This document shows, in pieces, positions 10,599 through 20,963 of a stretch of DNA of 64,000 nucleotides. A program made the translations under genes and the position numbers. Below the pieces are notes generated by a model, which ran no database searches, was not told the origin of the DNA, and was given only the letters and a program-made list of their open reading frames with translations. This DNA comes from Antilocapra americana (lineage: Eukaryota; Chordata; Mammalia; Artiodactyla; Antilocapridae): the NCBI GenBank assembly GCA_007570785.1, contig ML660774.1:16010888-16074887 (forward strand). Direction: 5' to 3'. Numbering within the stretch: position 1 is the stretch's first letter; each line of letters begins with the position of its first letter.

Positions 10599-11507
10599 TA
10601 AAGAAATGTACTCTTTTATCAACATCACTCATTATCAGAGAAATGCAAATCAAAACTACAATGAGGTACCACTTTACACCAGTCAGAATGGCTGCCATCC
10701 AAAAGTCTACAAGCAATAAATGCTGGAGAGGATGTGGAGAAAAGGGAACCCTCTTACACTGTTGGTGGGAATGCAAACTAGTACAGCCACTATGGAAAAC
10801 AGTGTGGAGGTTCCTTAAAAAGCTGCAAATAGACCTGCCATATGACCCGGCAATCCCACTGCTGGGCATATACACCGAGGAAACCAGAATTGAAAGAGCC
10901 ACGTGCACCCCAATGTTCATCGCTGCATTGTTTACAATAGCCAGGACATGGAAGCAACCTAGATGCCCATCAACTGACGAATGGATAAGAAAGCTGTGGT
11001 ATATATACACAATGGAATATTACTCAGCATTAAAAAAAAAATTCATTTGAAGCAATTCTACTCAGATGGACGAAACTGGAGCCCATTATCCAGAGTGAAG
11101 TAAGCCAGAAGCAAAAACAACAATACAGTATATTAACACATATATATGGAATTTAGAAAGACAGTAATGAGAACCCAACATGGGAGACAACAAAAGGAAC
11201 GCAGATGTATAGAATAGACTTGTGGACTTTGTGGATGAGGGTAAGGGTGGGATGAGATGGGAGAAGGGCATTGAAGCATGTTAATTGTCATGTGTCTAAT
11301 CAATCGCCAGCCCAGGATTGATGCTCGGGACTGGTGCAGCGAGATTTCCCGGGGGGGAGGGAGGAGGGAGGGGGGACCCGGAGGGGAAGCATATGTAAAC
11401 GCATGGTGATATCATGACAATGTATGGCAAAAACAATAATAAAAAAAAAAAAAAGAAAATGCAAAAAAAAAAATAAAAATAAAAAAATAAAGAAATGTAC
11501 TCTTTTA
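10599..11507 (+). mobile_element. Young 5'-truncated L1 with 20-bp target duplication
   Basis: The element itself spans 10619-11487. The 20-mer taaagaaatgtactctttta occurs on both sides without mismatch (10599-10618 and 11488-11507), the mark of target-primed reverse transcription. It contains the last ~140 codons of ORF2, the 3' UTR with a G-rich tract (11349-11385), and an A-rich tail interrupted by other bases. A perfect duplication and surviving CpGs suggest a recent insertion. Confidence 0.93.
10625..11050 (+). pseudogene. L1 ORF2 C-terminal fragment
   Basis: ORF2 is the endonuclease/reverse transcriptase of L1. Only the C-terminal region is present. It starts around [19 protein letters not shown] and keeps the Cys/His motif [18 protein letters not shown], spacing Cx3Cx7Hx4C, at 10721-10774. 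The endonuclease and RT domains are missing because of 5' truncation. The frame ends early: a run of ten A at about 11032-11041 shifts it just after the ALKK residues, whereas the copy near 44 kb has nine A and reads on. There is no promoter, so no functional protein is expected. Confidence 0.85.
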
Positions 11508-13391
11508 GCTTCATTTAAAGTTAAAGACAATACAAAGTATATTGGAAATTTTGCATAATCACTTTCATTCTTTTTTAAAAAGCTGTCTTTATAGGTTAGC
11601 TAAATGTTTTTGAAGCTTAATTAGTTATTTTAAGCATCCAAAATAGAATTGCTTTGGCCTCTATGATGTCTTTTTGAGTTTAGTTATTACAGTGAGCGCA
11701 GAGTATAATTTTGTTTTCTATTCTCAAATACCTCTTTCTTTCAGCCTCAGAATAGAAAGTCACAACGCTTAGCTCCAATACTAAATAGAATAAATATAAG
11801 TTCACACACAGAGTGAGTGGAAAGTTCAAATCTTCTAAGCCATATGGAGATTTGATTGGTACCAATGAAACTGTGTGTATTATATTTAATTGAATAAAGT
11901 TAAATTATGTATGTAGTGTGTGCATAGCAATGGGTACTTCAGAGAAGCTGCTCTTGGTAGGAATTAGCTGTGATTGACTATGTTTGCAGAGTACAGCAAG
12001 ATTATTAAATAAATAGCATAGTAACACGTTCCATTTAACACAGATTATATGTGAAATCAGTTGCAGGTTGTGAATGAGATGTGGAAGGCACAGATGGCAA
12101 TTCTCTTTTCAAAAGTGTGGGAATAAAGAAAAGAGATATGTAATCCTTACTAATAAGCTTGCACTTTTTAGTTACGCTACAGAAAAAGAGAGGAGAAACT
12201 ATGTCATTCATTGCTCAAAGCACCCAAATTACAAGGTGTGCCTCTAAGCTTCCCTGCTTGTTATAGTTATAAAAGAGACAAGTTACCTTCCAGAGCTCTC
12301 CTTCCATCAGGCAGCAGAGTTCATGCAGAGAGAATTATCACAGAGCAGAACAGACCACAGCATCCCTCATTAATGCATTCCTGTCTGGGACCATGTAAAT
12401 GCTTTAGCAGACCAGTTCTACACTTCTGCACAACTTATTTACAGAATTTACACTGTGAGGAGATGGTTAAGGAGATGGGCCCTCTTTGCATGGAGGAATC
12501 TGATTATACCAAAGGGCCAAAGCATCTTGAAATCCTTTAGTTTGTCAAGATGGGCTCTGATGAAGTCAGATTCTCTTGTTTATGGGAAATAAAATGGAAG
12601 ATCTTATTAAGTGACCCCTCAACTTTCCTGAAGCCTGGGAGCCTCAGTGATGGGGTAGGATCCAGCAGAGGACAGAGGGATAGAGGAACTTCATAACCAA
12701 TTTTCTGATTGGTGTGCCTCTCTCTTTAATGAGGGAGTAAATCAACCTTATTAATCTTATTAAATAACACATTCAGTGCAAATCTAGGTGTTAGAGAAAA
12801 GCAGACTGTCAGGACCATATCACAGATATATCTAACATGAAGATCCAGAAGCAAAAGGTCAAGATTTTTTCACAACCAGACATGCTCATGGCTGGCTTCA
12901 ATTCTAATTGGACAGTATCCTGGCAAAAATCTGTTCTGATTGATTGAGGCTCATGTACCAACTATAGTTATTTTGAATATAACCTCTATTGGAATTCTTG
13001 CCTGTCAAAGGTCCTTAAAGAGTCTGGGAAGTTCACAAAACCCTTAGCTGTGATTATTCTGATTTGAAGAGAGAGACAGACAGAAAGAGAGACAGAGAGC
13101 AAGTTGACCCCAAGATGCAAACAATTTAGCCATAACTTTTCTGTATAGAATATTAATCATTTTCCTTTAGCCGGAGCCAAAGGCAAGAGGGGAAAGACCT
13201 GGGAGAACCATTATCTATGGATAGGTCCTTCTGAAATATGCCTTAAAGAGAAGTGACTCTTGAGTGCTTACTCCTCCTCCTCTCATCTGTAAAGCACTTC
13301 CCTCAGTTTAGTTCTAGTTCTAATCCTTTGCCCCTTATCATAAGCTAATTTTTACCTTTGGTCATAGTTTTACAATTATGAAGGCAGGGAG
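11508..13391. other. Low-copy non-coding DNA
   Basis: No gene or repeat family is recognised. It contains a short purine-rich (GA/GACA) tract at about 13066-13100. A 109-codon frame at 12211-12540 has no recognisable domain and looks like chance. Confidence 0.45.
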
Positions 13392-13570
13392 GAACTGTTA
13401 GGTAGTTAGAATAGGAAAAAGAAGTGGCTAAAAGACAAAGAAAGGGAAAAGGCTGCGAAAACAGAACCAAAAAAGGTCCAAGGACAGGAGTGAGAACCTC
13501 AGGTGAAGCAAACAGCCCTCCTGGCTAACCCAATTTACTTAAGGCAGGGTCAGGGGGAGGAGAAAAAACA

Positions 13571-13578
13571 TATAAAAA
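13571..13578 (+). promoter_or_regulatory. TATA box of the solo LTR
   Basis: The sequence tataaaaa lies 94 bases upstream of the LTR's AATAAA, as expected for a retroviral U3/R promoter. Transcription would start about 25-30 bases downstream. Activity is unknown. Confidence 0.6.
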
Positions 13579-13664
13579 GAGGAGCCAAAACTGAGCCTTG
13601 CTCTTCACATCTTTTGTGTTGGCCTGACCTCACGCCTCAAGGATATATTTTCCTTTGCTTGCCA

Positions 13665-13670
13665 AATAAA
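13665..13670 (+). promoter_or_regulatory. Polyadenylation signal of the solo LTR
   Basis: A canonical aataaa in the R region of the LTR. Confidence 0.6.
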
Positions 13671-13800
13671 ACTGAGGTGGAACCAAGCTGTAACACTGGT
13701 CCGCAGTTTAAACTGAGCTGTAACACCGGTCCGTCTGTCCGTTCAAATTTTTGCTGCGATGAGACAGAACCAAGGAAATCACACACTCCCCCGACAGAAC

Positions 13801-14487
13801 CATGTCATATTATTTGTTGACTTTATTTACCATGCCTTGCATATTTCATAGTATATTGTTGACTGATCAATTGATACAAATAAGCATGGTCTTGCTCCAT
13901 GGATTTTCTTCTAAGCCAAGTAAGACTCCAAGAGGAAAAATCTATCTCCTATGTGCCACTCTTATTTTCTCTACTGTTTCCTGAAAGATCAAGACTCTGC
14001 CAGTGGCTCTGGCAGGCTCCAGGTGCAGATCCATTGTGTGGTTATATGGTCCAGTGGTGGTCAACCACAGCACCTACTGTGGGGAGGGCTATGAGGATGA
14101 CAACATAATTGCTAACCCATAGATTCCAGCAGAATGACTTGCTTTCAGGCAGAGGAGTGGGTGGGTGATTATTCTTCACTGAAATATCTCCAGAGAAAGA
14201 ACAAGGACTGACAATCTTCAGTGAGCTATTTCAGTTTCTAATTAATCATTTGGACAGGAAATTCTTGTCATGTATAATCAAAATCATTCTGCCACAAATT
14301 AAGTCAAATGTTCCTGGTTTTCTTCTTTCTAGAGGAGGATCAGAATTAGGCACTATCCTGAATTTTATAACCTATTATGGGTAAAAATACATAGGATATC
14401 AAGATTATCTATTTAATAACATTTTATTAAAATGCCTTTGTGACTAGGGATCCCATTTAAAGCCTGCTGGACCTAAAGGGAGAACGG
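13801..14487. other. Low-copy non-coding DNA
   Basis: No repeat family or exon is recognised. Confidence 0.4.
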
Positions 14488-15275
14488 GAGCTCACATCTT
14501 TTTTTTTTTTTTTAAGGTCAAGTTTTTTTTTTCTAAATTGAGATAGAATTGCTTTATAATAATGTTGTGTTAGTTTCTGCTGTACAATGCAGTGAATCAG
14601 CTGTATGTATACATATATCCCCTCCCTCTTGCGCCTCCTTCCCACCCACCCCCTCATCCTACCCTTCTACATCATTACAGCACACTACCAAAGTTCAGCA
14701 AGATTTAGTCTTTTTTTTTCTTTATTGTTTTTGCCATACAATGCCATGATATCACCATGGGTTTACATATGCTCCCCCTCCAGACCCCCCCCTCCCTCCT
14801 CCCTCCCTCCTCCCTCCCCCTGGGAAATCTCGCTGCACCAGCCCCGAGCATCAATCCTGGGCTGGCGATTGATTAGACATATGATAATTAACGTGTTTCA
14901 ATGCCATTCTCCCATATCATCCCACCCTTGCCCTCATCCACAGAGTCCACGAGTCTGTTCTATCTAGGCTGAGGAAACAGTAGTACTGTAGCACAGAGGA
15001 TTAGCTGAGTTCAGTCCAGGAGATGGTGGCAAGGAGAAATGGCCAGGCCAAATGGCCCATGTTGCCTAAAAGTGGGTGACAAGTTAGGCAGAGAGAGTCT
15101 TGGAGCAAACCTAGCAGATTCTCCCCAGTGTTGTTGCGAGGGCTCCATCAGCCCACCTGCACTGTTACGCAGGTCTGCCGGAGCCCATCCAGGTGGAGGT
15201 CATGAGCTCAGAACAAGAGTCAGGCTGCAACAACTGAGGCTCTCCAGCTCTCAGCCCAGTGAGAGCTCACATCTT
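14488..15275 (-). mobile_element. Composite L1-mediated insertion with 13-bp target duplication
   Basis: The 13-mer gagctcacatctt flanks the block exactly (14488-14500 and 15263-15275), and the left copy is followed at once by a long T-run. This is one minus-strand retroinsertion of 762 bases. From its 3' end it holds an L1 3' UTR of an older type (14501-14709; agtttctgctgtacaatgca, then ctgtatgtatacatatat), a younger bovine-type L1 3' end (about 14710-14966), and 296 bases of unidentified sequence (14967-15262) as the 5' part. Confidence 0.7.
14710..14966 (-). mobile_element. Bovine-type L1 3' end nested in the composite insertion
   Basis: The complement shows gatagaacagactcgtggac, cattgaaacacgttaattat, ccagcccaggattgatgctc, a G-rich tract (C-rich on plus, 14782-14821) and a short A-tail. 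It is close to the 3' UTRs at 11.2 and 44.6 kb, so young. I found no separate target duplication around it. Confidence 0.85.
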
Positions 15276-16194
15276 GCTGTGAAAGTGTGTTGAATTTACA
15301 AAGTGGGGAAGGAGAGGTGTCATGGGAGGATCTTTTCTTTGACATGGCCTTGGGTGTTCTGTTTTATGTTATTTGGGTAGGTTGTGTGGGAGGTGGGGTG
15401 GCTTTGTTCAGCTGGCTTGGATGTTTGAGGTAGGGATGTGAAAGGGGTTAGTGAGGCTTCTATGTGACAAAGGACAAAGATTCTTACAACTCTCTCTTCC
15501 TTACCTGCCTGTATTAGAAAAAGCATTCAATCAAACTCTGTCATCAAGGCAGTGACTGTTACAGACACAGGAACTGTATGAGATATTTATACAAGATTGT
15601 CTGCTGTGTGGAATCTGTGGAAACCAGACCACCCTTCCTATGGGTCAGCTGCCAAAGTCTTGAAATAGCTCTGAAGGCCAGGACCTTTCCGTTATGGTAT
15701 TTCTCTTTGTGCATAAAACTAGGGTGGGGGGGATGATTTTACTCCCATCACGCTTCATTATAGCCTCTCCCACTCCCAATTTATTAGCATCCTTTTATAT
15801 CCTCTCACTTTCTTTCACCTGTTTAAACTTGGGAGAAAAATAGGACAAGAGGAGAGAGGAAGAGGGACCAGGACAGGCCTTCAACTGAGAAGGCAGCTGC
15901 TTGCATTGTGTGTTGTTGGCAGCTCCCAGCCTTTCTGGAGCATCTCCAAATACCTCTTCCAAATGCTGACTGATACAGAAAATTCCATTTTGTTCTCCTT
16001 CCAAATTCAATCTTCATCATGGATTTTGTCGTTTTGCTTTATCTTTTTCCAGTTTTATCCGCCCCCCCCACCGCAAGTCCCCTTAAAGTAGTTTACCTGT
16101 AATTTAGAATCATAATAAAAACATACAGCACATCAATGAATACTTGAGGTTTTGACTACTAGACCAGAACTTAGAAATAATCTAAATCAGCTCT
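15276..16194. other. Low-copy non-coding DNA
   Basis: No repeat or exon is recognised. A C-rich stretch ccgccccccccaccgc lies at about 16060-16075. Confidence 0.4.
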
Positions 16195-16315
16195 CTTACT
16201 TTTCCATTGAGAAGCTCAGAAGGGTAGAATGGCCTACCCCAAATCAGGCAAATAAACGGGAGAACCAAACTAGACATTAGCACAAATGCTTGATGTAAGA
16301 CTGTCTGTAGGCCCC
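16195..16315 (-). mobile_element. MIR fragment
   Basis: Diverged antisense MIR core: ttttccattgagaagctcag, then aatggcctaccccaaatcag. Confidence 0.4.
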
Positions 16316-16319
16316 TGCA

Positions 16320-17337
16320 GCAGATCAAGAACCAATAAAAATAACAGTGATGTGACTTTGAAAGAAGATATTAAAACTCTTAGTAATTAAGAATGATGGG
16401 GACAAAGATGAGGAGAGAAGAGTTGCCTCAGGCTCAAGTATACTCTGAAATGTTAAATCTGTTAAAACCCAAAGGAATATTAATGCAGGAAGCTTTATTC
16501 TGGGAAGGAGGCACCAAGATGGCTATGGAAATAGTCAAGACAAACTTATGACCTTTCTGTCTGTCAAGTTTTATTGCTATGATTTAAATATTATGGAGCT
16601 TGTGTGAGGCATTATCTGTATCTCTCTTTGTTATAAATTACACTGAGAATGTTCTGTAGTATTACAAGAAAAAAGGTCCACTATCAGTAGGACATACAGA
16701 GTTTTGTTGGTGCCAAAGAGTTATTTAACAATGGATAAAAATTCACTCCCTCCAATCACAGATATGCCCACTAGGATGCCCTATTAACTCCTGCCACCAT
16801 GGGTTCAGTGGATGCCCCACCAGTGACAATGATTAGTCAAATTCAAATATGACATGTTGCAAACCAGGACACAAACTATCAAGATTTTTAGAAAATTACA
16901 TGTGGTTTTGAAGAGATGCAGGATGTTGGAAGAGAATCCTGTTAGTGGTGTTTTTTTCTATGGAACCCTCTTGAGATTATGTATAGCTAACAGTTTTTTA
17001 AATTAAAGTTTTCCACTAATTAAAAAAAAGCAGCAATGGAAGTCAATGGTTTCTTCTGATACTGCATTATATTGAAATACAGTAAGATAAATTATGTTGG
17101 GCTTCTTTCATTTTTTAAAGGGTTCAGAAATCCTTTAACTTAAAATCTATACATAAAAATGTCCCATTATCTTAATTATCAGTGGTCATGTATTTTCATG
17201 GACTGCCTTTCATTTCAGAGATGGTGCCTGCTTATTCAGCACCAGCAAATGTTAAGGGGCACATTTGAGCTAAATGACTATTAGCTAGTCTTCATGGACA
17301 ACTAAAATATGCATTTTTCCCAACTCTTATCCTGAGG
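16320..17337. other. AT-rich low-copy DNA
   Basis: No gene or repeat is recognised. Confidence 0.4.
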
Positions 17338-17573
17338 TAATCAGGAGGTTTCATTGTTATTGTTTAGTTGCTAGGTTGTGTCCAACTGCTTTGCAACCCC
17401 ATGGCCTATAGCCTGCCAGGCTCCTCTGTCCATGGATCTACAAGCAAGAATATTGGAGTGGGTTGCCATTTCTTTTTCGAGGGGATCTTCCTGACCCAGG
17501 GATCGAATCCAAATCTTCTGTATTGCAGGCGGATTCTTTACTGCTGAGCCGCCAGAAAGCCCTAATCAGGAGG
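17338..17573 (-). mobile_element. Bov-tA SINE with 11-bp target duplication
   Basis: The SINE spans 17349-17562 and is flanked by taatcaggagg (17338-17348 and 17563-17573). The complement shows the tRNA-like head (ggctttctggcggctcagca), the B-box region (ttcgatccctgg) and the body. The tail ends in a gttattgtttag-type sequence on plus. Confidence 0.92.
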
Positions 17574-17714
17574 CACTATCAATCAATTAATTTATCCCCT
17601 AACCAATCACATATTTTCCTATTGCTTCAATCAGTAAGTCTGACTGATGCAATTTTCATCTTCATAACTCTTCTACCCACTTTTGGCAGGGGCATGATGT
17701 CATAAAGAAGATAT

Positions 17715-17862
17715 CAGGTCAGAAGCCAGGGCATGTAAGTCCAAGTCTTATCCTTGAAATGTACTCTGGATCTCTGACAATGAATCTTGTTTTCTTCATC
17801 TGTAAAATGAAAGCATTGAATTAGACAAACTGTACATCGTCTTCTAGTTTTAGCATTCATTG
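17715..17862 (+). mobile_element. MIR SINE fragment
   Basis: Sense MIR order: aagtccaagtcttatcc, then tctgacaatgaatcttg and tcttcatctgtaaaatgaaa, which is the conserved MIR core. Confidence 0.55.
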
Positions 17863-17875
17863 TGTCTGATGCGGC

Positions 17876-17946
17876 AAAGAAGGAGGAGTGGGGAGAGGGC
17901 AGAGAAAAGGAGAAAGAAGGGGAGGAGGGGAAGGGAATGAAAAGGC
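17876..17946 (+). repeat. Polypurine (GA-rich) tract
   Basis: About 70 bases are almost free of pyrimidines, with repeated gaaggagg and ggggagg motifs. Such tracts can adopt triplex (H-DNA) structures. Confidence 0.7.
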
Positions 17947-18264
17947 CTGGGTAGGGTCACGTTACAGATATTTAATGCTTGCATAGTTGGCAGTCAACAG
18001 GACCAGAGAAATCAAACCCTGCCTGCTGGAATCATTTTAACCCAGAGTGAGGGCACTTATTTCCTTACTTAGACAAGATCATATTTCATATCAAATATGA
18101 CAGTTCCTTTAAAAGCTAAATTTAAATTAGTCTTATGCAAGCATCCCAAGATATACTCTGATTGGATCACAAGTCTGTGACAAAAGGAATGAATGTTCTA
18201 ACTTCTTCCAGTATCACCTTCTATATTAATTCATGAATTCTCAACCCTTTTTTTGTCCTTTTCT

Positions 18265-18604
18265 AGACCATCATTTTGTGGTTTCCATGGTAGCTCAGCT
18301 GGTAAAGAATCCGTCTGCAATGCAGGAGACCTGGGTTTAATCCCTGGGTTGGGAAGAAGGGATAGTCTACCCACTCCACTATTCTTGGACTTCCCTGGTG
18401 GCTCAGCTGGTAAATAATCCACCTGCAATGAGGGAGACCTGAGTTCAATCCCTGGTTGGGAAGATGCCCTGGAGAAGGGAACAGCTACCCACTCCACTAT
18501 TGTGGTCTGGAGAATCCCTATGGACAGAGGAGCCTGGACGGCTATAGTTCATAGGGTCACAAAAAGTCAGACATGACTGAATGACTAAGCACAGACCATC
18601 ATTT
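18265..18604 (+). mobile_element. Two-headed Bov-tA SINE with 12-bp target duplication
   Basis: The 12-mer agaccatcattt flanks the element (18265-18276 and 18593-18604). Within it the tRNA-like head occurs twice: ccatggtagctcagctggta at about 18288 and ccctggtggctcagctggta at about 18393. Each has its own B-box-like region (ggtttaatccctggg, gttcaatccctgg). One body and a gacatgactgaatgac tail follow. The linker attcttgga between the heads shows that this is a dimer. Confidence 0.92.
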
Positions 18605-19255
18605 AACCTGGTTTTATGATAAAAATGAACTGACACTCGTCATTGTGCAACTATAGTACAATGTACCATTTAGCTAAGGGCCATCTTTCCAATCACTTAG
18701 CACTCTAGTAAATTAGACTCATGCATATTTATATGGACATGCTCAGTTGTTCTACACCAAGAAGTCCACACCTAGACATTTCCCTGGTGAATGGTTCATG
18801 AAAGCAATTTTTCAAATTAGTTCTATTTCTGGTAATCCAACCCAAAATAGGTTTCTTTGCAGGATATTAAGACAGAGCTTAGGGCAGGTGGCATCTAATA
18901 GGATTTCGGAATCAGAATTGTTTTGGAAAAACTTGAGAGAGAACTTGCCTTTGGCATTCATGAAAAGGGAGCATGGCACATTTCTGTCAAAGGCCCTGAG
19001 GTCTTTCTATTATGGAGCCCATGAGGCTCTTATTGAGGGGTTGTGACAGTTAAAAAGAATTGTGGCTTCTTGACTCAGCTCCATTGGATGAGATCTGAGA
19101 CAGACCTAACAGTTCATTTTGCTTGACAGCAATTTTATTCGATCTTGAAGCCCCAGTGCATTTGCCACTAAGCTTCTCAGCAAACCATTTCTATACCATT
19201 GGCCATTACTTGAGTGCTCCTGATAGCAGCACAATGGAACCATGGATATCTAGCA
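18605..19255. other. Low-copy non-coding DNA
   Basis: It holds a 99-codon frame (18747-19046, +) with no recognisable domain. Nothing else is seen. Confidence 0.4.
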
Positions 19256-19257
19256 CA

Positions 19258-19345
19258 CAAATCCAGCCCATTTATTAAGTACCTGCTTTGCATCAGACAG
19301 TGTGTTAATGTCCTGAAAGCATTAATCATGTGTAATCCTCATCCC
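19258..19345 (-). mobile_element. Possible MIR/L2 fragment
   Basis: The run ccatttattaagtacctgct, then ttgcatcagacagtgtg resembles the antisense end of MIR/L2 (tttattgagcacctactatgtgc). Confidence 0.4.
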
Positions 19346-19524
19346 TCACGGACGTTTAGTTCAATCTGACATCCACAGGAACCTCTTTGGAGCAATTGAT
19401 GCCTGCACTGAGCCTTATGGGGGAAGGAAGATTTAGCCATGGGGACAAACCTAAGGAAACCTCTCCTAGGGAAACCTAGGCAGGAGATGAGCCTCTTCTC
19501 TTCAGGAAAAGGTAGGCAGGTTGA

Positions 19525-19712
19525 TGTGAGCAGAGTGTGAGTCATGGGTGGGAATATTATCTCTGTAAAGGCCAGATAGTGAATAGTTCTGGCTTGTGGC
19601 CCTGTAATACTCAGCTCTGTTGCTGTAGGATGAAAGCACTGTATACAATTGTATGCAGCTGTGTTCTCATAAAATTTTACTTCCAACCCAGGTGTCTGGA
19701 GATGTCTGGCCA
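19525..19712. mobile_element. Ancient mammalian repeat, probably a DNA transposon
   Basis: The order aaaggccagatagtgaatag, ggcttgtggccctgtaatac, tcagctctgttgctgtagga, tgtgttctcataaaatttta matches a pattern I know from a widespread old mammalian repeat (aaagggccagatagtaaata ... tgccgttgtag ... tgttccaataaaacttta). I cannot name the family with certainty. Confidence 0.45.
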
Positions 19713-20963
19713 AGGGGTCCTAGTTTGCTGGACAGGGCAGAGCAAGTGCAGTGACTGGGATGGTCAAGGGCCTGCTTTGGTGGGACTCCTTTACCAGGTC
19801 AGGCCACTAGGATTTGGAGAAATGAGAAATAGTTAAGGCCTGAACTGCCCACAGGAAGCCAAAGGACAGATGGTCTTAGTATCTGTTGCTAAAACTTAGA
19901 AAGGAAAACCTATGCCAAGCAAAGGCGCTGGCAATTTTCTCTCTCTTCACAGAATGCCCACACTTCCTCCAAGGCCTTGCCTGCTGGATTGACACAGCAA
20001 GAACTTCCAACTTTGGCCAGGCTTTTTCCTGTGTGACTGTAGGCCCCAGGGTCTCTTTCCAGCCTCCCCTACACCCCTCAGGCCACTGGAGATACCAACC
20101 TGATGAGGTGTTTGATGAGGTTTATTCAAAAGCAGAGGAAGGAGAATAGGAACTCCTGATAGCATCGAAGATCCCAACAGAATATAAGTATTTTATTTTT
20201 CACTCCCCTAGAGATCTGGGAAATTATAATAATTTATACAAATATGTTTTCCATTACATTACCATTTCCTGTCTCCATTTGCAGACTCCCACTCTAACCA
20301 GATTTGCTATGAACCCAACCGAGAATAATATGGTTTATTCCTCCCATCATGTGACAGTTTGGCTGGCTCCCTGTTACACATTCAAAATGTACCCTAAGTG
20401 AAATAATATCCATGTTCTACTTGTAGTTCCAGGTAAGAAAGGAAGTACATGGTTGTCAAGACTCAGAGAAGCACCACCTGGTTAGACCCAACTAAGCAAA
20501 GAAGAAGTAAGGGAGTTCTTTGGGGGATTAGGTTATCTTTCTAAAACAAAGACACCTACAGTCAGAGCAAAGGGAAAGGGGAAACTAACACTATCCTCTA
20601 AGTCTTACATGGTTTTGTCTCATTCTCTGTAACTGTGGACTAGGTTTCAAAAGTTAGGTCAGCACAATTAACTTTTCTTACATTTTTGCTTTTACAGATT
20701 AAAAGTTATTAAATTTGTGAGTCAGCATCATGAAAACTGGGATAATATGAAAAGGTTATTGGCATGTAGTTTCCACAGTATTATTAGAAGTCAGCAATGA
20801 GTCATAGCCTCTCAGATATGAAGAAAAGGAAAGGCTTATTCTGGGTTTGATGACAAGGCAACTAGGATGGGGTTTTATTGTAAGGAGTGGAGGGATTTGG
20901 ACCAAGTACTGAGTTAGAGCCTGCATTATTTAAAATTCCTGGCTGCCAGCAGAAGGTTACAAC
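19713..20963. other. Low-copy non-coding DNA
   Basis: No gene or clear repeat is recognised. Confidence 0.4.

Larger units (their letters stand above)
13392..13800 (+). mobile_element. Solo LTR of an endogenous retrovirus, with 4-bp target duplication
   Basis: The LTR spans 13396-13796 (401 bp). It starts tgttagg and ends gaca, and is flanked by gaac on both sides (13392-13395, 13797-13800). A 4-bp duplication is typical of gammaretrovirus-like (class I) elements. Inside are a TATA box tataaaaa at 13571-13578 and a polyadenylation signal aataaa at 13665-13670, in the U3-R-U5 order. An imperfect direct repeat, agctgtaacac(t/c)ggtccg, occurs near 13687 and 13714. No internal viral genes are present, so this is the residue of recombination between two LTRs. 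Confidence 0.8.
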
